Source: Selaginella moellendorffii (Eukaryota; Streptophyta; Lycopodiopsida; Selaginellales; Selaginellaceae). Taken from it: a DNA stretch of 64,000 nt. Below are positions 1 through 8,603 of the stretch, piece after piece. The DNA is taken from assembly GCF_000143415.4 (NCBI RefSeq), contig NW_003314313.1:328418-392417 (forward strand). Reading direction: 5' to 3'. The first letter of the stretch is position 1, and every line of letters begins with the position of its first letter. Below the pieces are notes generated by a model that was not told where the DNA came from, made no database searches, and saw only the letters and a list, made by a program, of their open reading frames with translations. The position numbers and the translations under genes are program-made.

Positions 1-879
1 CCTGGTGTAGTTTCTTCTCATCTGTTTTTGTGTGCATAGGAATACAAGCTCTAGTAAAAGCTGGTTGTGGCGAAATTCATTCCTGGGAGAGGGGAAGCTG
101 TCAGTGGCTATGATCCCTCCTCAAAGTATTGAAGAGAGAAGCCATAACTCGGAGCAACAATGAGGTCCGTGTTTCCTCACTTTTGTCTGTCCGTAGCAAA
201 GAGTTACATAGTCTTTCGTTGTTCCAGTGTTTGTACGCAGTTTCTGTTCTTCAATTAGTTTTATGTGTTTATGGCGATGAAATTTCGAGACCGCCTATTC
301 TGCCCTAAAAGATACGATGTTGGCGGCATTAGCGAGGACATATTACAGCGTCGCACAGCCAAGTGATGACGACTACAACTGCTACAAATCCCTCGTCAAC
401 CTGCTCACTCTTTCCGCGTCGAATACCACATGGACACGATCCTCTACTTCTCCTTCTACCAGCGATTCGCCCGTGTCGCCTCTTCATGGAGAACTTCTTC
501 ATTGCGGACGAGGATCCATACTTCGACTACCCAGGCCCGGCGCCGGGCAAGGAATGGGTGGCGCGACTCTCCCCGCTGCTGGACGAGTGGGACGATCTGC
601 CGACGGAGGAGCTGTGGCCGGCGATGGAGTTTGCGCAGAGGCTGGCGTGTGCTGCCGAGAGGGAAGTCTTTGCCGCGAGCGCGACGAGCTCGACAAGCTT
701 CACAGAGTGGAGGGACGGTGTGCGCACGGTGGCTATGGATATCAATATGCAGTGGGAGTGCGCGGTTTGGGATTTCCGCTTCAAGAGACTGGCAAAGTGC
801 GTGTGGGGGAGCAAACAAGAGTATGATTTTGTTCCCATTGACAAGCTGGACGCCGAGAGCTATTTCAGAGCCAAGGACG

Positions 880-1031
880 TGTGAGGATGTAGTACATCCG
901 AGATCACCGTACGGCTGAGACACGTGGTGACACGTGGTGGATCTGGAGAGTCACGACTCTCACCTCTGTATGTATGGCGATGACGATATCTGAGCAAGAG
1001 AGTTTTTTCTCTTCTTCCTTGGTTTACAACA
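880..1031 (+). repeat. TRIM 5' LTR
   Basis: 152-bp terminal repeat, TG...CA bounded. Its first bases supply a stop codon to the interrupted orphan reading frame. Confidence 0.92.
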
Positions 1032-1042
1032 TGGTATCAGAG
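1032..1042 (+). promoter_or_regulatory. TRIM primer-binding site
   Basis: TGGTATCAGAG, directly after the 5' LTR, matches the complement of the 3' end of plant initiator tRNA-Met. Confidence 0.85.
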
Positions 1043-1633
1043 ATCAGGGATTAAATCCTGGGCTGAATGGAGGAGGAAGAGGAGGAAGACGACAAGCCCC
1101 CTGATCTGGAGCGGCTGTGAATTGCAAATATCAAGATGGAAGTTTTCTTGTTTATTTTGTCTTGTGTAGGCAACCCTAAAATGGAGGCGGTTCTTGATCA
1201 AGACTGGCCTGGATTTGAATTGGAAGGGTTGCGGCATTGCTTGCTACCGCTGGAGACGATCTGATGCCCCTGCTGCTACAAGGGAAGGCTTCCTTGGGCT
1301 GGAGATTTTCTGATGCTGCCACGAGGCTTTTGTTCTTCCTGGGAATTGCTGTGCGCAAAGGCCTTGAGGCTGATGGAGAGATCACATTTGAGTGGGGGGA
1401 CATGGAACAAGATGCTGGTTCCTGACGGGTCCTGATACAAGCTGGGCTGTGTGCAAGCTTGGGTACCTTGGAACATGCTGCTACTCTTGTTCAACACCAC
1501 AAGATGCTGATTTCATGAGCTCAGCTTTTCTCGGCTGAGTGGGGGGAGTGAGATAGGTTTCCCAGTGGTTTAGCATTAGTTAGTTTCTTTTTTCTGATCC
1601 AGCCTTCGCACGCTGATCTCGGCTGAGTGGGGG

Positions 1634-1785
1634 TGTGAGGATGTAGTACATCCGAGATCACCGTACGGCTGAGACACGTGGTGACACGTGGTGGATCTGG
1701 AGAGTCACGACTCTCACCTCTGTATGTATAGCGATGACTATATCTGAGCGAGAGAGTTTTTTCTCTTCTTCCTTGGTTTACAACA
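1634..1785 (+). repeat. TRIM 3' LTR
   Basis: Second 152-bp LTR, preceded by the polypurine tract at 1625-1633. A second TCTCGGCTGAGTGGGGG-like motif lies about 90 bp upstream, so the tract region looks duplicated inside the element. Confidence 0.92.
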
Positions 1786-1904
1786 GGACGCTCTGGAGCG
1801 AGCACGAAAGGTGGTGGAGGCTGGCGCTCCGAGCTATCCCAGTTTTCTCCCGCTGGCTGAGTCGCAGCTCCCGGTTGTGGCGAGGCTGGCGCGGAAGCTC
1901 AGAA

Positions 1905-2770
1905 TAGAAAATGAAAAGTTCAAAATTTTTAAGTGATCTTACCCACGCCATGCGCGAGCGAAATCTCGTCGCCTGGAACGCGATGCTAGAGAATCACGAT
2001 CTGGAAGGCGCCAGCCCGCTGTTCGATTCTGTGCCGCGACATCGTATCCTGGACGGCAATTCTTGTTGCATAGGCAAGACACGGCAGTGTGGAATCCGCG
2101 GGAGAGATCTTCGAGCAGATGCCACAGAGGAACACCATGTCGTGGAACGCGATCCTGGAAGCTTATGCCCAGAATGGGCATCTGGAGGATGCGAGCCTTG
2201 TCTTCGATCGAATGCGACATCGTCTCGTGGAATGGAATGGTAGCGGCGTACACTTACACAAGGCTACCTTCGATTCGATGCCGCAGCCAAACAATCTCTC
2301 CTGGAACACCATTGCCGCGGCGTATGCCCTGGTGGGAAAATCCACCGGAACTCAGCAACTCTTTGACAAAGAACACCGTCTCGTGGAACTCACTCTCGGC
2401 AATGTATGCCCAGTCCGGGCATATCGATCGAGCAATGGAGATCTTCCATGGCATGCTGGCTGCTGGATTGGAACCGGACGAGGTCTCGTTTGTGATCATG
2501 CTCTCGGCTTGCAACCACGCTGGGAAGCTCGATCAAGGATGGAGCTACTTTGCTCTCATGACTGGGGAGTTTAAGCTAGTGCCTTGGGCGGAGCACTACT
2601 AATGCCGCATTCCAGGAGACGAGATCCAGTGCCGGCATTGCATTGAAAATTGCCTTCATGACCTGATTGCCAAGATTGAGTTCCACATTACAACATTGCG
2701 CTTGGGCATGGTGTGGAATAGAGCTTGGGCAGCATTAAATTACCCATATTCCAGTTTTGGGTGGTGGGAG
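1905..2770. pseudogene. Rearranged PPR pseudogene with internal inversion
   Basis: A patchwork copy of the PPR gene at 6835-8574. Bases 1905-1935 match the plus strand just past that gene's end (about 6818-6848). Bases 1936-2600 match it in the opposite orientation (about 7778 back to 7070) and read on the plus strand as PPR motifs, with frameshifts. From 2601 to about 2770 the match flips back to the same orientation as 8114-8330. The central block is therefore inverted, with deletions on both sides. No frame is open across it. Confidence 0.85.
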
Positions 2771-3889
2771 TGCTCATAATTTGCTATTCATGTATGATTT
2801 TTCTTTGCAAAGAAATGAGTGATAAAAACTGAGTGATTTTGAATAAAGGTCTTTTGACAAAGTGGTTAGATACAAAAGTATTCTTCATGCACAGTTTAGT
2901 TAAATAAAAAGTATAATTTCAAAAGAAAATGTTTTCTAAAAGGAATTAAAGGTGAAATCTACTTTCTTTCTCAATAATTTTAAGGTCTGCTAACACATAA
3001 TTGTCTTCACTCTCTTAACAACAAAAAATATACTACACAAAAAAAATTAAAATAAAAAATCTTAATAATGCATAAAACATATATATCATACCAAAAGTGC
3101 TCAATGCATTATGTTCAAGAGTATTGTCATTTATAATTCTTTTGTGCTGCCAAATATGTGTATAATATGTAACTTCATTTGCACTAGCTAAATCTATATA
3201 CAACTTATAACTTTTTATTTAAAAACCTTTAACTAAATGAAAAAAAAGGTACACTTTTGTGCATGGGTCATTTCTTTTTATATTTAACCTCAATGGATTG
3301 TCTCTCAGATTATTCTTTTTTGTTACTTATTGTATATGTTATGTTGTAATTTACATGTGATTGTTTGGTGGTTAACAGCTAACAAACAATTATATATTGA
3401 GTTGCCCATATATCAAAGCATGAACATAGAATCCATATGATACATGATACAATAATGTAAAATGCAACTATTACAAACCAATTTACTCATTGTCCATATG
3501 ACACATTCTATAAGGCTCGCAATTATTTACATACTCACAGTTTATACAAGTCTATATGACCAATGAAGTCTCCATTTGTGTAAAGCCATTTTAGAATTTT
3601 AGACATATGCTTTTCCTGGAGCTTAGCCACATCATGCATCGTCAATGTTTTGCGAATTGGCCACTGGTCCATAGTTGAATTTATATCCTAGCATTCGCCA
3701 ACTAGACCAAGAGTTGATGATAGTTACATTAGTCTGAATCTGATTGAAAACCTCCTTTCTTGATAGTTGTATACTGCTAACTTGCATTTAAAAGGCATTT
3801 TGAAAGAGCACCCAATTTTGCAGGGTAAAATGGCAAGAAAATGTCTTCAACTGCCGATCATATTTTATATTACTACATTCATTTCCTGC
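2771..3889. other. AT-rich intergenic stretch, no feature recognised
   Basis: Strongly AT-rich sequence between the decayed and intact copies of the duplicated block. I found no long reading frame, tRNA or terminal repeats here. The homology with 45-200 begins at about 3890. Confidence 0.6.
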
Positions 3890-4167
3890 TCAGAAGTTAG
3901 CTCAAGCAAAAACTGGTTATGGGGAGAGGGGAAGCTGTCACTGGCTATGATCCCTCCTCAAAGTATTGAAGAGAGAAGCCATAACTTGGAGAACAATGAG
4001 GTCCGTGTTTCCTCACTGTTGTCTGTGAGTAGTAAAGAGTTACGCAGCAGAGGCATTTTCTGGTTTTCAATTATTTTTATGTCTTTTGGGGATGGAGACC
4101 ATAAGCTGGGGCGAATATTCAAAACCCTAAATTCCTATTCTGCCCTAAAAGATTTACAGGGGCAACG

Positions 4168-4977
4168 ATGGCGGCTGGATTGGCGGCGTTGGCGGCGTTG
4201 GCGGCATTGGCGAGGAGGAGTCGTCCAGTCCGGGTGAGGAGATATTACAGCGTCGCACAGCCAAGTGATGACGACTACAACTGCTACAAATCCCTCGTCA
4301 ACCTGCTCATGGAGCGTCTCTCTTTCCGCGTCGAATACCACATGGACATGATCCTCGACTTCTCCTTCTACCAGCGATTCGCCCGTGTCGCGACTGGCAG
4401 CGCCCGTGGTCTGAAATACCCGGCTCTCTTCATGGAGAACTTCTTCATTGCGGACGAGGATCCATACTTCGACTACCCAGGCCCGGCACCGGGCAAGGAA
4501 TGGGTGGCGCGCCTCTCCCCGCTGCTGGACGAGTGGGACGATCTGCCGACGAAGGAGCTGTGGCCGGCGATGGAGTTTGCGCAGAGGCTGGCGTGTGCTG
4601 CCGAGAGGGAAGTCTTTGCCGCGAGCGCGACGAGCTCGACAAGCTTCACAGAGTGGAGGGACGGTGTGCGCACGGTGGCTATGGATATCAATATGCAGTG
4701 GGAGTGCGCGGTTTGGGATTTCCGCTTCAAGAGACTGGCAAAGTGTGTGTGGGGGAGCAAACGAGAGTATGATTTTGTTCCCATTGACAAGCTGGACGCC
4801 GAGAGCTATTTCAGAGCCAAGGACGCTCTGGAGCGAGCACGAAAGGTGGTGGAGGCTGGCGCTCCGAGCTTTCCTGGTTTGCTCCCACTGGCTGAGTCGC
4901 AGCTCCCGGTTGTGGCGAGGCTGGTGGAGCACCAAGAGCGGATGCTGGAGGAGGTGAAGAAGGAGCCACTTCGATAA
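4168..4977 (+). CDS. Orphan protein, 269 aa, organelle-targeted N-terminus
   Basis: Single-exon frame from an ATG preceded by CAACG. The first 25 residues are rich in Ala, Leu and Arg with no acidic residues, which fits a mitochondrial or plastid presequence. The rest is a soluble, Trp- and Phe-rich protein with an acidic block at about 93-103 (IADEDPYFDYP) and a charged, helical C-terminal third. I do not recognise a family. Support for a real gene is a long frame with balanced composition and a decayed duplicate at 45-1893 that still aligns through the coding region and about 250 bp upstream. An alanine-coding GGCGTTGGC repeat near the start differs in length between copies. The function is unknown. 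Confidence 0.65.
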   Translation: MAAGLAALAALAALARRSRPVRVRRYYSVAQPSDDDYNCYKSLVNLLMERLSFRVEYHMDMILDFSFYQRFARVATGSARGLKYPALFMENFFIADEDPYFDYPGPAPGKEWVARLSPLLDEWDDLPTKELWPAMEFAQRLACAAEREVFAASATSSTSFTEWRDGVRTVAMDINMQWECAVWDFRFKRLAKCVWGSKREYDFVPIDKLDAESYFRAKDALERARKVVEAGAPSFPGLLPLAESQLPVVARLVEHQERMLEEVKKEPLR

Positions 4978-5047
4978 GAAGGATTTCCTTAGAGGACCAT
5001 GAAGTCCTCCACAGATTACAGATTGCTGGTAGACAATAAAATCCCTT

Positions 5048-6070
5048 CTATTTCAGAACTCCTTGTGTGTGCAAGGTTTTCATGAGAGCCTTGCGGACTT
5101 CAATGTTTCCCATTTGCTCCAATTGTCCCGTGGCTTCTGCTACTTGAAGCATGCTCACAGCACGTAATCCTTCAGCTGTCATCATGGTTTTAAACCTTGG
5201 CTCACGAAACCTGTAGTCTTGAGGGTGCACAATCAAATTTTGAGCGTAGTGCACCTTTTTATTCCTGACAACTCTCATGTCGAATTGGTCAAAATATTGT
5301 TGAATACCTTCTGGTGTGAGTTCAGAGAAGCATTCCACTTTAGCCTTGTAAAGAAGCGCTCGTGCAGTAGCCACAGCTTGGCATGGTGTGAGAGGCCATA
5401 CCCAGTTAGGGTCAATTGTACAGCTATCCCTCAAGCCTTTCTTGTCTTTAATTTCAGTGATGTCTTCAAATCTGGATAGCTTCATTATGTGACGAAATTG
5501 CAATTCTACTTGATTGGCATTTGTTTTAGGATAGAATTCCCTCATTTTGAGAAGCAACACATGCTTCATGTAATGTGTAATGCATATATCCAAGAGTTTT
5601 AGAAACTCTTCATGCATTACAATCAATGCCCCTTTGCATATATCACTGTCCCTTGTAGCTTCAGCTTGGAGCAAATACCCAGGAGGGGGAACTGCTGTGG
5701 GAGGAACAAACTCCTGGGAAACAAACCTGTACTTCCAATCTTGAGGCTTCAGAATCATCCGCGTGTTCTCATCCACTACCATAGACACTCTGAACGTGTT
5801 TCCAGGAATTTGCATTTGTTCTTCCCTTTCTGAAGCAAATGCCAAAAGGCTTTTGCTGTACATAGGCATTTTGCACAACAGCCAAGACGCCCTTGCAAAA
5901 TCCCCTTTCTGGTCATATGCTGCGATGTCGGAGCGCCAACAAGCAAGACCCATTTCATTGCGTTCATTGAGTGTCCGCTCATTCCCCCTAAGCCTAGGGA
6001 ATGACATTCTGGACCGTCGCCGTGGGTTGGAGCAGCGAGAAAGCTTCAAGAAATCCTTGTGGCTTTTCAT
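5048..6070 (-). CDS. Orphan protein, 340 aa, with a PPR-like N-terminal patch
   Basis: Uninterrupted minus-strand frame starting at ATG. Residues about 42-75 read W-x3-DIAAYDQKGDFARA-x-WLLCKMP, which has the spacing of a PPR repeat (W..MIAAY.Q.G....A..LF..MP) and may be a decayed PPR unit from the neighbouring gene. The remaining 260 residues contain no motif I recognise; they are mixed helical and cysteine-poor, with no signal peptide or membrane segment. The gene lies between the orphan at 4168 and the PPR gene and is missing from the decayed copy of the block at 45-2770. It could be a lineage-specific gene or a domesticated mobile-element gene. No function is proposed. Confidence 0.5.
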   Translation of the reverse strand: MKSHKDFLKLSRCSNPRRRSRMSFPRLRGNERTLNERNEMGLACWRSDIAAYDQKGDFARASWLLCKMPMYSKSLLAFASEREEQMQIPGNTFRVSMVVDENTRMILKPQDWKYRFVSQEFVPPTAVPPPGYLLQAEATRDSDICKGALIVMHEEFLKLLDICITHYMKHVLLLKMREFYPKTNANQVELQFRHIMKLSRFEDITEIKDKKGLRDSCTIDPNWVWPLTPCQAVATARALLYKAKVECFSELTPEGIQQYFDQFDMRVVRNKKVHYAQNLIVHPQDYRFREPRFKTMMTAEGLRAVSMLQVAEATGQLEQMGNIEVRKALMKTLHTQGVLK

Positions 6071-6834
6071 GACTGCAAATGCCCGAAAGAGGAGTGCAAA
6101 GCTAGGGCTTAGCAGCTATGGCGTCAGCATGACAAGAGCATTCCTGCCATGGCAGCGATGCCTGGGAGGTGCCCAGGCTCTGGGACGGGACAGGACGTGC
6201 TATACATTCTCGCTTGCTGCGATCCGGACGATCACTTTCTTTTTCTCATTGATGTAGCTGAGAGAAAAGAGGAGTCCGAGCGTACTCAAGGATTCTCTGG
6301 AGCCTCAAACTTTCGTCTGCTTCGCTTGAGTGACGCTGTAAACTTCCGAACTAGATTTTTGGCAGAATGGGGAAATTCTACCTTTCGTAATGTTTTCTCC
6401 AAATACAAAGGTGTGGAATTCTGAGCTACTTTGGGAACCAATGTAAATCCTTGGGTTGTTTCCAGCTGCTGGCATCGAATCGCTTAATTACAGCTTAATC
6501 TATCGAAAGCCAGAGCAAAACAGCGTCAACCAAGCCTGTGATCACACTTATTCGCCAATCGCTCAAGATCTCACGGGTGTCTTGAGATCTACCAAACGGA
6601 CCCAAGCCTACGGAGTTCTACTCTTTTCTCTTGCAGTTTGTAACTCTCTTGTGCTAAACACGCACCAGCAACTGGGACAAAAGCATGGCAACACATCTTC
6701 TTTCTTCTCTGGTAGAGCCTTGGAATTTATAACGATCTCAATTTACTGAAAAAGTGGACGACATTGCCATCTTGAAAGAATCTTCCAAGTTTAAAAAAAT
6801 TTGAGAATATAAAATTTCAAAAATTCAAAAGTTT
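6071..6834. other. Intergenic region between orphan and PPR genes
   Basis: Contains only short overlapping frames on both strands and no recognised domain. It probably holds the upstream region of the 5048-6070 gene and the 3' region of the PPR gene. On the minus strand it includes a possible acceptor (TTTTTCAG near 6745) that could pair with the donor-like GGTAAGATC at the end of the PPR frame. Confidence 0.4.
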
Positions 6835-8574
6835 TCAAGTGATCTTACCCCAGAGATTGCACAGCAATACATAAGGAGCAGCATTTCCTGGCTCAATCTC
6901 AAACGCGTTCTTGGCTGCTTGATTCCCTCGCTCCATCTCTTGCTCTTGCGGCACACACACCGCTACCAAAGATCCCCAAACCTTGCTATCTGGAACAAAA
7001 GGCATGTTGCTGACCAGACTCTCAGCCAGCTTGAGCTGCCCGACCCGCCGAAGAACATCCACCATGCAGTAGTAGTGCTCCGCCCAAGGCACCAGCTTAA
7101 ACTCCCCAGTCATGAGAGCAAAGTAGCTCCACCCTCGATCGAGCTTCCCGGCGTGGCTGCAAGCCGAGAGCATGATCACGAACGAGACCTCGTCCGGTTC
7201 CAATCCAGCAGCCAGCATGCCGTGGAAGATCTCCATTGCTCGATCGATATGCCCGGACTGGGCATAAGTTGCCGAGAGTGAGTTCCACGAGACGGTGTTC
7301 TTCCCTGGCATGGTGTCAAAGAGACGCTGAGCTATGGTGGATTTCCCCGCCAGGGCATACGCCGCGGCGATGGTGTTCCAGGAGAGATTGTTGCGCTGCG
7401 GCATCGAATCGAAGGTGGCCTTGGCTTGGATCACCATTTTCCTGTGAGTGTACGCCGCTACCATTCCATTCCACGAGACGATGTCCCTGTGAGGCATTCG
7501 ATCGAAGACAAGGGTCGCATCCTCCAGATGCCCATTCTGGGCATAAGCTTCCAGCATCGCGTTCCATGAAACAGTGTTCCTCTGTGGCATCTGCTCGAAG
7601 ATCTCTCTCGCGGATTCCACACTGCCCTGTTTTGCCAATGCCACAAGCATCGCCGTCCAGGACACGACGTCGCGGCACGGCATCGAATCGAACACCGCGC
7701 TGGCGCCTTTTAGATCGTGATTCTCGGCAAATGCCGCTAGCATCGCGTTCCAGGCGACGAGATTTCGCTCGGGCATGGCGTCGAAGAGCTCCTTCGCCTG
7801 GGAAAGATCCGACCTCTGCGAGTGCGCCGATAGAATTGCCGTCCAGGAGATGATATTTCGCCACGGCATCGCATCGAAGAGCTCCCTGGCGCCGTGGATC
7901 TGCCCCTTCTCGCCGAAACCCTGGATCATCGTGTTCCAGGACACCACATTCTTGTCCGGGAGGCCCCAAAACATGATCTCTGCCTCGCGGATCTGCCCGG
8001 CCAGCAAGAACGCCTGGATCATCGTGTTCCAGGACACGAGATCGCGCTGCGGCATGCGATCAAACATCTCCTTGGCCGCCGCAAGGTGCCCTGCCTGGGA
8101 GAATGCCGCGATCATACCATTCCAGGAGACGAGATCCGGCGCCGGCATCGCATTGAAGATCGCCTTCATCGCCTGGAAATCCTCGCGCGCCGCCTCCATC
8201 GCCAGGATCGAGTTCCACGCCACGACGTCGCGCTCGGGCATGGCGTGGAATAGAGCTTGGGCGGCATCAAATTGCCCGTTGTGGGTATATGCCGCGATGA
8301 GTATATTCCAGCTGTGGGTGTTGGGGTGGGAGATGCCGTCGAATATCTCGCGCGCCTCGTCCATGCCGCCCGCCTTGCCGTACATCTCCATGAGGAGATT
8401 GGCGAGGAATCTATTAGGCCAGAGAGGACTGTCTAGAACTCGAGCGTGAATTTGTCTGGCGATGTTTAGATCTTTGGAGCTCGAGTGGGATCTTACAAGC
8501 GCTGCCAGGGATTGGAGCTGCTGCTGCTGTAGCAAATTCTCTACTGCCGATGAACTGGGCGATCGGGAAACCAT
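6835..8574 (-). CDS. PPR protein, 31-residue repeats plus E-like tail (PPR1)
   Basis: 579-aa frame from ATG. After about 85 residues come twelve consecutive 31-residue S-type PPR repeats of the form VSWNxMIxAYxxxGxxxxA, ending MPxRD or MPxRN (about 86-457), then an E-like region to the end. There is no DYW deaminase domain. PPR proteins of this class bind single-stranded organellar RNA, one base per repeat, usually for C-to-U editing; any deaminase would have to act in trans. The last codons (CTC TGG GGTAAGATC) look like a splice donor in a place where family members normally continue YVLLSNLYA, so the true C-terminus may lie in another exon. The first residues are Ser/Gln-rich rather than a clear presequence. 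A rearranged pseudo-copy lies at 1905-2770 and a short fragment at 42598-42721. Confidence 0.85.
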   Translation of the reverse strand: MVSRSPSSSAVENLLQQQQLQSLAALVRSHSSSKDLNIARQIHARVLDSPLWPNRFLANLLMEMYGKAGGMDEAREIFDGISHPNTHSWNILIAAYTHNGQFDAAQALFHAMPERDVVAWNSILAMEAAREDFQAMKAIFNAMPAPDLVSWNGMIAAFSQAGHLAAAKEMFDRMPQRDLVSWNTMIQAFLLAGQIREAEIMFWGLPDKNVVSWNTMIQGFGEKGQIHGARELFDAMPWRNIISWTAILSAHSQRSDLSQAKELFDAMPERNLVAWNAMLAAFAENHDLKGASAVFDSMPCRDVVSWTAMLVALAKQGSVESAREIFEQMPQRNTVSWNAMLEAYAQNGHLEDATLVFDRMPHRDIVSWNGMVAAYTHRKMVIQAKATFDSMPQRNNLSWNTIAAAYALAGKSTIAQRLFDTMPGKNTVSWNSLSATYAQSGHIDRAMEIFHGMLAAGLEPDEVSFVIMLSACSHAGKLDRGWSYFALMTGEFKLVPWAEHYYCMVDVLRRVGQLKLAESLVSNMPFVPDSKVWGSLVAVCVPQEQEMERGNQAAKNAFEIEPGNAAPYVLLCNLWGKIT

Positions 8575-8603
8575 CGCCCAGTTGATAGTTTTGATGGAGA
8601 TTC

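Larger units (their letters stand above)
880..1785 (+). mobile_element. TRIM (miniature LTR retrotransposon) with 5-bp target duplication
   Basis: Two 152-bp direct repeats (880-1031 and 1634-1785) start TGTGAGG and end ACAACA. They differ at only three positions. The 5-bp target duplication GGACG lies at 875-879 and 1786-1790; the intact paralogue at 4816-4826 shows the empty site with a single GGACG. The 602-bp interior begins with TGGTATCAGAG, an initiator-tRNA-Met type primer-binding site directly abutting the LTR, and ends in the purine run GAGTGGGGG. No gag or pol domain is encoded, so the element is non-autonomous. Confidence 0.93.
45..1893 (+). pseudogene. Decayed copy of the 4168-4977 orphan gene, split by a TRIM
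   Basis: This stretch aligns closely with 3890-4925, including the upstream region, so it is a second copy of that orphan gene. Relative to the intact copy it has a shortened N-terminus, a 10-bp deletion near 411 and a 34-bp deletion near 472, which together break the reading frame. The frame used from about 363 onward keeps the conserved block beginning MENFFIADEDPYFDY. At 880 a 906-bp TRIM is inserted; the first bases of its LTR turn GAC GTG TGA into an immediate stop. The coding match resumes at 1786 and ends near 1890, where it passes into PPR-derived DNA. The intact copy lacks the TRIM. I see no way for it to make the full protein. Confidence 0.85.

Noticed and set aside
456-923. Minus-strand frames opposite the decayed orphan copy
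   Set aside because: Shadows of the plus-strand gene; the equivalent frame at 4135-4935 mirrors the intact gene in the same way.
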